Below are positions 57,901-64,000 of a stretch of DNA of 64,000 nucleotides, one piece after another. The stretch is from contig NC_134031.1 of NCBI RefSeq assembly GCF_964204645.1, positions 14,407,307 to 14,471,306 on the forward strand, given 5' to 3'. The notes under the pieces are model-generated. The model did no database searches and was not told the DNA's origin. It saw nothing but the letters and a program-made list of their open reading frames with translations. Source of the DNA: Tubulanus polymorphus (lineage: Eukaryota; Nemertea; Palaeonemertea; Tubulaniformes; Tubulanidae). The position numbers and the translations under genes are program-made. The number at the start of each line of letters is the position of its first letter. Position 1 is the first letter of the stretch.

Positions 57901-60633
57901 TTTTCACACAAAACGAGGTTAAAGTTTCACCAGTCGTATAATAACATCCCTTTAAGAAACTGGTCTCAAAAGACGCCATCGCCGCCCCCAGTGAGGTTTG
58001 CCACGATACAACGCCGAAAACCTCTTTCAAAACTTGATTAAAGATTAGTCTGCTGTGTAAAAACAAAATTATTAGACTGATGATTAAGAGGCGTAGAGAT
58101 CACGATCGTTAGAAAAATGGCTGCAGTGAAGCGCGCTCTTCGTGTAATAGCTTTCTTTTTATAAATATCAGGGTTCATCATTCAACAAACTGCTTTTACT
58201 TTATCAATCCGCTCTCTCCATTTTTCTCCCTCTTTTTTTCTCTTTTCCCAAACAGTCCTTCTTTCCACCCCCTGTCCCTTCCAGCCCCTCTGCTCATTCC
58301 CTCCCCCTCTGTCGCTATCTCATTCCTCTCCCTTCCACTCCCTCCCATGTCTCCCTCCCCATACTCTCTACTCCCTCATCTCCCCTGTCTCTGTCTCCCT
58401 CCTCCTTACCTTCCCTTTCCCCTTTGTATCCTCCCCTCACTGCTGACTATGGGATGAAATTACTAGCACTTTGATCAGCCGTTTCAGTTCTCTACGGATT
58501 GGCAACATATGTTCACAAGAGTCATTGAACATTAGATTCCGGAACACTTCAAAATCACTGGTTCGATTGTCAACGATTTCAATAACAAAACCTCGCAACC
58601 GTCACGAATTAACAATCGCATATTTCGTCATGCTTTGAAATCAAGTTGGGATTTGCACATGAATGTTTGTAGTTCAGGCGTGCAGCAGCAGCAGCAGCAG
58701 CAGCGGCAGCAGTGGCGACGGCGGTATACTCTTTCACTATCGAACTTTATACAACTGCTGACTATTTTATAAAGTGCGTTAGAAAATAGTTTTAATCAAT
58801 ACGTTATAAATAAACGGCACTGATTTACTTTTACCCGCACATGTTAATCCGTTCGTTGAATCATATTCCTGGCTCTATAAATACTCAACGCTGGATCTAT
58901 GGCCAACCGTCTAATATGCATCTTAACCGAAAATCAGCTGTATATACCATCAAAATCACGCCTTTTAAAGTTTCCTTCATGCTGATCCGATATGGATTAC
59001 TTCAAATTTTTCTTAATTACTCAGCCTAATTGATTGTCCAATATGGTTTTACTCCCTTTTTGGCAAACGCGTCGAATACCATTCTTACGTGGGCATACAC
59101 AGCCGTCAAATGTGTGTAATCAATTTAATCATTGCATCGTGTACCGTCGAATATGGCAAATCGATGACATGATTCATTTGGTGATCCGTCGAATATGGCC
59201 CAGTATCTAACCGTTGTTCCTCGGGGGACCGTAACAACGTCTGAGGGCCCAGTTACACAGAAAAGTTTAACTCTTAAATGGACTTAATTTCTTCATTAAT
59301 TCAGTTTATCTTAAATCGATTTAGGCCTTAATCCTTTTTGTGAAACCGGGATTAAGACTACGCCGAATATGTCATCAGTTCAAAAATATAGGTAACTATC
59401 AGTCATTTTCTGTATTGTTTGTTTAATGAGCTTAATCAGTTTACTGTCACTTAATCTCCACCACAAATTAATCCGATATCGGAAGCGAGAGCGACAAAAA
59501 AGTTCAGATTTTCAAACTGGTTTTTCTCAGTTTCTACACAAGCGCATATTCGACGGTTCGCCAGTCAGCGTGACGTATAGTATATATCGATAGTTATACA
59601 AATTGGTCTGATGGAGAACCTAATTTTACAAAAATGTACAAGATGTCGGTCTACTACCGATGATATATAGAGGTCTTGTAAAGCCATCAGCGACATATTG
59701 GTTGAGATTTACCTGACACAACCTCGAAATTTGTAAAATCCCCTGATCATATTTTGTTGAAAATTTCCACGGCCCAAAGATAGACTTGATAGGATTGATA
59801 TCTTCAATCATTTTCATCAGTGAAATTCAGTCGTAAGCGAAAATCTGATCAACGGAAAATTGAAGAGAAAAGAGTAACTAGAAAGTAACTAATGAAAGAT
59901 AGAGTAACTAGATTCAGGCGATGAAAATTAGTAGAATATTTCTTGATTTTAAGTCAGACCTCCAACGTTTCATTTTAGAATATTCTATATTTCAATAATG
60001 AATATTCCCTCAAATTCTAATTGTAAATTAATTCGTTGCTAGAATATAATATATCTTTATAGCCAAGACATTAGTTCGCAGATTTCTAATATCTTTATTT
60101 TCGTGTCATCTCGATGTACAACAAACATGTAACAGACCGGTACAACTAATTCCAGTTGGATAAAATTGAATCAAGAATTGCGGAGTTTCATTGCGGCTGA
60201 TATGAATCCGCAAACACTAGTTACGACCCGACTATTACTTAATAGAATGTTGATTTTATCGATATTTGATAAACGATAGAGTGATAATTTGATATCGTGT
60301 GTACTTACACATGAATTCGCCCAGATACCAAACTTCTTTCGTGTACAAATCCATCAAAGTCGACGGCATCGTTACAGTCAGAACTAACAGATCAGCGGCG
60401 CTTAAATTAGCCAGAAAAATATTCGTCGAAGTTTTCATTTCTTTGTTCTTCAATACGACAACAATCACCAGCACGTTGCCAATAACGCCGACTACGAATA
60501 TGACAACGTAACAAACAGTAGCTACGGCGACTAGTTGTAAGGATAACTGGGGTACGGGTCTGCTAGTTGTCGGGTTTGTATCGTTGAAATCCATCGCCGA
60601 ACCAGAAGAAGTTGTATTTTCACTTATATCCAT
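45095..60633 (-). CDS. Neuropeptide GPCR of the TRH/ecdysis-triggering-hormone receptor type, two exons
   Basis: Exon 1 (60633-60309) and exon 2 (45984-45095) join through a 14.3-kb phase-1 intron (donor T|GTAAGT, acceptor gttgtag). Together they give a 404-residue rhodopsin-class receptor. The N-terminus has sequons at N6 and N76 is in TM2 (LANLSAADLL). The split codon is the conserved Cys109 at the top of TM3: EFMC|KFVPFLENSV. ERY is at 133-135, TM6 has FFLCHLP (W to H in CWxP), and TM7 has NPIVY (310-314). The tail is Ser/Arg rich. The WYLGEFMCK..PFLENSV and LERYYAICRPL motifs are those of thyrotropin-releasing-hormone, ETH and ghrelin-type receptors, so the class is fairly sure and the ligand is not. 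The protein would sit in the plasma membrane and signal through G proteins. Confidence 0.88.
48410..48660 (+). mobile_element. 5'-truncated LINE: RT C-terminus and 3' end (CR1/L2-like)
   Basis: The frame at 48410-48559 reads FEWKAGRKAFTFMAPTLWNV, then LPLEIRESPTVSCFKSRLKT, ending LYN and TAG. The (A)P-LWN-LP-EIR..FKSRLKTFLF pattern is the conserved ORF2 C-terminus of CR1/L2/Jockey-like LINEs. AATAAA follows at 48591-48596. The tail runs into a TTA-type microsatellite, the usual 3' end of such elements. It is a dead fragment inside the GPCR intron. Confidence 0.8.
48652..48846. repeat. Compound trinucleotide/hexanucleotide microsatellite
   Basis: Successive blocks of (ATT)n, (TTG)n, (TTATCG)n, (TCGTCA)n and (TCA)n, about 190 bp. 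It continues directly from the 3' end of the LINE fragment, from which it probably grew. It creates low-complexity Asp/Asn, Ile/Met and Leu/Ser frames that are not genes. Confidence 0.95.
49658..49810. mobile_element. 153-bp MITE
   Basis: The termini AGTAATAGGGATAATAGGGG and CCCCTATTATCCCTATTACT are perfect inverted repeats. They extend with some mismatches through TTCAGGCCAAAGGTCGAAGG on the left and its counterpart on the right. The centre is A/T rich. It lies in the GPCR intron. Confidence 0.85.
50700..51015. repeat. ~119-bp tandem repeat, about three copies
   Basis: TTTTGAAAGTGTGCTGATAA, then TCTGGTGTTTGTAGTCCATT, then TTCAATCGAAATGGCTC-type blocks recur at a spacing of about 119 bp. No coding sequence is recognised. 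Confidence 0.85.
51640..51765 (+). repeat. Possible tRNA-derived SINE fragment
   Basis: AGCTCTGTGGTTCAG and, 40 bases later, GACGCAGGTTCGGTTCCTGC, resembling the A and B boxes of a tRNA-derived SINE head, followed by a unique-looking body. No cloverleaf is evident and the A box is weak. Confidence 0.3.
52600..52675. repeat. GA-rich minisatellite
   Basis: GGGGGAGAGGCAGAGGCAGA twice, then (CAGAGA)n. About 75 bp. Confidence 0.9.
53423..53555. repeat. (CCCT)n / (CT)n microsatellite
   Basis: CCCTCCCT repeats change to CTCTCT repeats; about 130 bp. Confidence 0.95.
54063..54615. repeat. ~21-bp satellite array, about 25 copies, in the GPCR intron
   Basis: The unit is approximately GGCAGGAATTGAGCAGTAAAT with GCAGC, GTGGC and ACATC variants. 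Clear 60-100 bp higher-order repeats are present. No gene. Confidence 0.95.
55920..56045. repeat. ~48-bp tandem repeat, three copies
   Basis: CAGTCATTTCGGATGAAATA then CTGGTTTTATGAATTTCAGTG recurs three times with minor changes, 450 bp before the zinc-knuckle exon. Confidence 0.8.
56461..56599 (+). CDS. Gag-like zinc-knuckle exon or retroelement relic
   Basis: After a good 3' splice site (cattttacccag) the frame reads SVGYGARRSSRGNCLLCRKE, then GHFICDCPENK, and stops 20 codons later. CLLCRKEGHFICDC is a CX2CX4HX4C zinc knuckle, as in Gag nucleocapsids and in DIRS/LTR element proteins of invertebrates. No protease or reverse transcriptase was found nearby. It may be a remnant or an exon of a host zinc-knuckle protein. 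Confidence 0.55.
57818..58050 (-). CDS. Possible terminal exon of an unidentified protein
   Basis: The minus strand shows a strong acceptor (ttgtttttacacag) followed by a 77-residue frame: RLIFNQVLKEVFGVVSWQTS, then LGAAMASFETSFLKGCYYTT, then SFCVKIEPLEFKSATAGAAC, ending in YLMKTN and TAA. Its composition looks like a folded protein rather than random sequence. I do not recognise the family, and no matching upstream exon was found. It lies within the 14-kb intron of the TRH/ETH-receptor-like gene on the same strand, so it is either nested or an alternative or dead exon. Confidence 0.35.
58205..58440. repeat. Polypyrimidine-rich tract
   Basis: CCCTCCCTT/CTCTCC-like sequence on the plus strand; no gene. 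A short CAGCAGCAG run follows at 58682-58705. Confidence 0.8.
60309..60633 (-). CDS. Exon 1 of the TRH/ETH-receptor-like GPCR (N-terminus, TM1, TM2)
   Basis: The exon runs from ATG at 60633 to the donor after 60309, giving 108 residues plus one base. It holds a Ser/Thr-rich extracellular N-terminus, TM1 (about 35-60, with GN at 52-53) and TM2 (LANLSAADLLVLTVTMP), then WYLGEFM before the Cys codon is split. Reading past the donor leads to a stop within 20 residues, which supports splicing here. Confidence 0.87.
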
Positions 60634-63600
60634 TTTTGTCCTGCGCTAAATTTTTCCCACTATTTCAATAATTATTATACTTCATAAATTCCACGACCAT
60701 TTTTGCCTTCGGAACAGAGCGAATTCCAATCCAAAAAATGTCACAGAGAACGTTGTCGGCCGCGACAATTGATTACAATGCGCTGTTGATTGTCGAGGTG
60801 CGGTTGTTGTAACTGCTACGCGTAGTGGCTACCACCAGCACCAGCAGCGGCTAACCACTGCCTGATGTAACTGCAGGCAGCACAGGGTGTTAGTTCGCTG
60901 GTCGCTACATGTCCGAAGTTTCGAAAGACAACCCACGCCGATGTTTTCTCTGCGGCCACGTGAACTTCTACAACGATTGCTGAACCTGTTTCAATCTCGA
61001 TTCGGTGATAGTAAAACATCCCATCTTGCCAGTTACCACTCTAATCATAGAATACTTTATGATTACTTTGGTAACTTACGCTAATGTTGAACATTCCCGA
61101 AAGTAAGTACATGTATACCCTGAGAAGAACGTGACCCTTGCCCGCAGGTTGAGGTTTTATCTCTAGGAAGAACTTTGATACCCGGGCTTTTTGAAACCCT
61201 CTCTCATTTTCCGAATCTATAGGAAGGGCCCATTTCAAAACTGATTACTTCTCTGTCTTCGTGTCAGCGAAAAGAACAACAAAAGAATCTCTTCAGAGGC
61301 GAATATGAATTAGTATTCAGTACAACGTCTGAGAGTAGGGCTAGACACTTTCACTGAGTTGATTAGACTTTAAACGATGGACTGAAGACACTGGGAATGA
61401 GAAAGTTGACAGTAGCGACTAATCATAATTTGTTTCAGTGAAAGTAAGCCCTGGGGATTTCAGTTCCGGCGTATTTATTGTTATTACAAGGTTTCTTGAT
61501 GTGTTTTTGCTCCACGCCATTTATGAGAATTATAGTTCAAACAATCAAAAACAAACATCGCACAGCGAATAATAATCGTTTCTTTGGAAATGAGTCACGG
61601 TCGGCAACTTTATTATTGCTCTAGCTTATTTTTGTGTTTAGCGGCAAAGAAATAAATCGTAAAACAAATTGGCTTCCTCTATCAGCTATTCTACAGGACT
61701 GTGTTCTACAGGTGTGGATTATGATTCGTCTAAACTTAAGAACATTGAAAATTAACTTATTTTGATTTATTTTTTTAAGTTAACCCTAACTCCCAACACT
61801 GTGGTATCGGATCCTGAGTTAACTCTAACTCACCACTGCGGGACTAGGTTCAGTTCATTATCAATGAGACAGATCTTAACTCACCAATGTTGGACTGGAT
61901 CTAGGGTCGCTTTGCGTGTCTTTTTTTCGAAATGTATTTTTAGTTCTATTTTGTTTCAACAGAATTAGTTGCATCGATAGAGCATATTTAAGGGTTGCTA
62001 GGCGATAGGTACAAGAAATCATTTTGTTTGACATGAAACATTTAAAAAAAGATGAAAGGGGACATTTTTGTGCTGGTTCATTTTCCGATTGGGTGGAGAA
62101 AAAGGAAAGGGCGAGTGAATAATTCCGTCGCCACTGGGAGTCGAACCCATGAACGATCGATCGATCGATGGGTGATTTAAGTTGCATATTATGTAAATTA
62201 CTGACGCGTCTAATCTAACGATTTATCATTGATATATTTGATAATTGAATTTCGACAGTTTAAACGGGAAAGATGATCGTCGAAGGCGTCGTCTCTATTA
62301 GCAATATCGGATGCTGTATACAGCATTGTAGATTGGTTTATGACGCGCGTTTAAATGATTTGTCGAGTGAAAATTGATACTAATTCGGGGTTCGAAACCG
62401 GCTGTGACTCTCAGTTCAGTAATATCACAACACACTGGGTCAACAGTGCATCTTCCAACGAGAATTCACTCCCCTCATGGGGAATGAACCCTAAACTTGG
62501 ATTTGAATAAATTCCCGCCCATGCGCGAATACAACCCCCCCTAAAATTCAAACTCCTGACGATAATTCTACCTAGTAATCGGGTAATAGGTACTATAGAA
62601 CTCGTTCTATGCAGGTACAGAGTTCCGGGCTGTGTCTGGTCGTCATCCGTTACGACACATAATTCTTGACCTAGGATAGTCTGATTAACAGTTTATACAG
62701 CTCTCACCCAAATCCCTCGTCCCTCTTATAATATGTGAGTTTACTGTCCGATAATCTGTATATTTTACAAGGTAAAGGCTTGATCCTGCCCATAGGGTGT
62801 AGTTAAGTAGAAACCATCGTATAAATGTTTACGAGTAGCAATTAACCTATTCTCGTACCCGTCGAGATGTACGTACACCAAAGACTCGGTTTACACTCGT
62901 GAAGATCGTCCATGTTTATGATTAATGGAGATCTTTACCTGTTCATTGAATAACCTTTTTAAATGGAGTCAAACCCTCCCAATCTCCCACTACAGGCCAA
63001 CTCATTAACCCGCCTTTGTATTTGTAGCAATTATTTTGCCTTACCTTTGATTGACAACTCATTAAAACCAGTTTCTTTGATAAAACGTTAGTAAACCTAT
63101 CGCTTGTCCCTCATGTCGTATAATGGAATTCAATGTTGATCGCACAACATTCGGTACTAAATACAAGTGTTTTAGAAAAGGAAGTTGGTGAAATTTGAAT
63201 AAGTATTGGGAATCAGAAATATTCGGTTGCAAAGAAATTGTAAACTGCAGAGAAATTATAAACTTCATAACTCGGACATTAGTTCCGATGACTCGCATAT
63301 CACTCTCAAGTTTCTGCAGAAATTTCGTATACGACTGAATCTGATTATTTGAAGATATTTATCTAAGAGTTGGTAGAAAAGACCTAAGGTTGACTTTTGG
63401 TAAAATTCTGCCACTGCAGCTAGTGACTGATTATAACCATTATAACAATTACAAATTCCGACGAGTCACAATATATCATTATACAATATAAACGGTTTGC
63501 GTCACGATTCAAGTGTTTAATCAACATTTATATTTGTAATTATCGTTTATGACTCGACCCCCGTTGAGTCTATGTGAGCCACAGCGGGGATACCAGGGGT

Positions 63601-64000
63601 CACAGCTTTGAATAAACGATATCAAAATAATAAGCAAATAATTCATGTGTAATTAATGATCTTCGTGTCAGGCAGACAATTTAATTTGCCTCTCTCTTCC
63701 GCCCGGGAGTAAATGGGTACCTCCTGAGCGATCGGTATAGTCAACATCTCTCCAGGGAGAGATGCCTGATTCAGATTCAGAGAGCGAGATAATAGAGACA
63801 CAACACGCCGTGATCTATTACTAGTTGTGTTCCTTCAAAATGACAAACAAGGCATCAGATAATAAGTTTGTGTTCCTCAGGGTATCGAAAGGCCATATTT
63901 CATTTGATTGTTTGTCTCGGGGTTTCAGTATATCCACCATGTTGGATTTCATTATATCCGCCATATTGGATTCAATATTATTCGCCATGTTGGATTGTTT
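60634..64000. other. No gene recognised; receptor 5' flank and dispersed repeats
   Basis: Two to three loose copies of TTAACTCTAACTCACCACTG lie at 61775-61900. A small hairpin bounded by ATCGTTTAT and ATAAACGAT lies at about 63543-63621. TCCGCCATATTGGATTC-like repeats lie at 63930-64000. Confidence 0.5.

Larger units (their letters stand above)
45985..60308 (-). other. 14.3-kb intron of the TRH/ETH-receptor-like gene
   Basis: GT..AG, phase 1. It holds the LINE tail, compound microsatellite, a 153-bp MITE, the 119-bp, 48-bp and 21-bp arrays, a zinc-knuckle exon (+) and an unidentified exon (-). Stretches between these show nothing recognisable. Confidence 0.85.

Noticed and set aside
59626-59817. 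Possible exon ending CAG|GTAAAT on the minus strand, upstream of the unidentified 57.8-kb exon
   Set aside because: Its phase does not match that exon and there is no family similarity; left out.

Overview
The window is nuclear DNA of an invertebrate animal. Its genes are split by GT..AG introns, it is rich in satellites, microsatellites and degraded transposable elements, and its recognisable genes are neuronal or membrane types. Two neuropeptide GPCRs (one of the dmsr/myosuppressin type, one of the TRH/ETH-receptor type), a DEG/ENaC channel and CR1/Jockey-like retroelements fit a marine lophotrochozoan (mollusc, annelid or relative). That placement is inference; nothing here fixes a species.

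Layout. 1-10.7 kb: no supportable gene; hairpin elements at 1374-1675 and 2186-2381, purine/pyrimidine tracts and small tandem arrays. 10,709-11,947 (+): intronless GPCR of the dmsr/myosuppressin-receptor type. 12-19.5 kb: repeats, including a 24-bp satellite at 14.06-14.64 kb. 19,593-20,378 (+): four-helix CD20/MS4A-like protein with a Gly/Pro/Met repeat tail, followed by a 41-bp satellite. 21,621-31,155 (-): a 12-exon DEG/ENaC sodium channel that I assembled by splicing. All joints are GT..AG and in phase, giving about 971 residues with both membrane helices. It carries about 460 extra extracellular residues, nearly all in one 1.55-kb exon. A 429-bp foldback element (22.75-23.18 kb) and two satellites lie in its introns. 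36.4-40.7 kb (-): a decayed non-LTR retrotransposon with at least two smaller elements nested in it. 41.3-43.2 kb: a terminal exon of unknown identity (+) and a retroelement ORF1-like reading frame (-) interrupted by about 73 perfect copies of a hexamer. 45,095-60,633 (-): a two-exon GPCR of the TRH/ETH-receptor type with a 14.3-kb intron full of repeats and retroelement debris. 60.6-64 kb: no gene recognised.

Three of the four confident genes are receptors or channels expected in peptide signalling at neuronal or muscle membranes. The dmsr family is known to respond to FMRFamide/myosuppressin-type peptides, and some lophotrochozoan DEG/ENaC channels are opened directly by FMRFamide-like peptides. 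A functional link between these neighbours is a hypothesis. The most unusual object is the DEG/ENaC protein with its very large ectodomain insertion.
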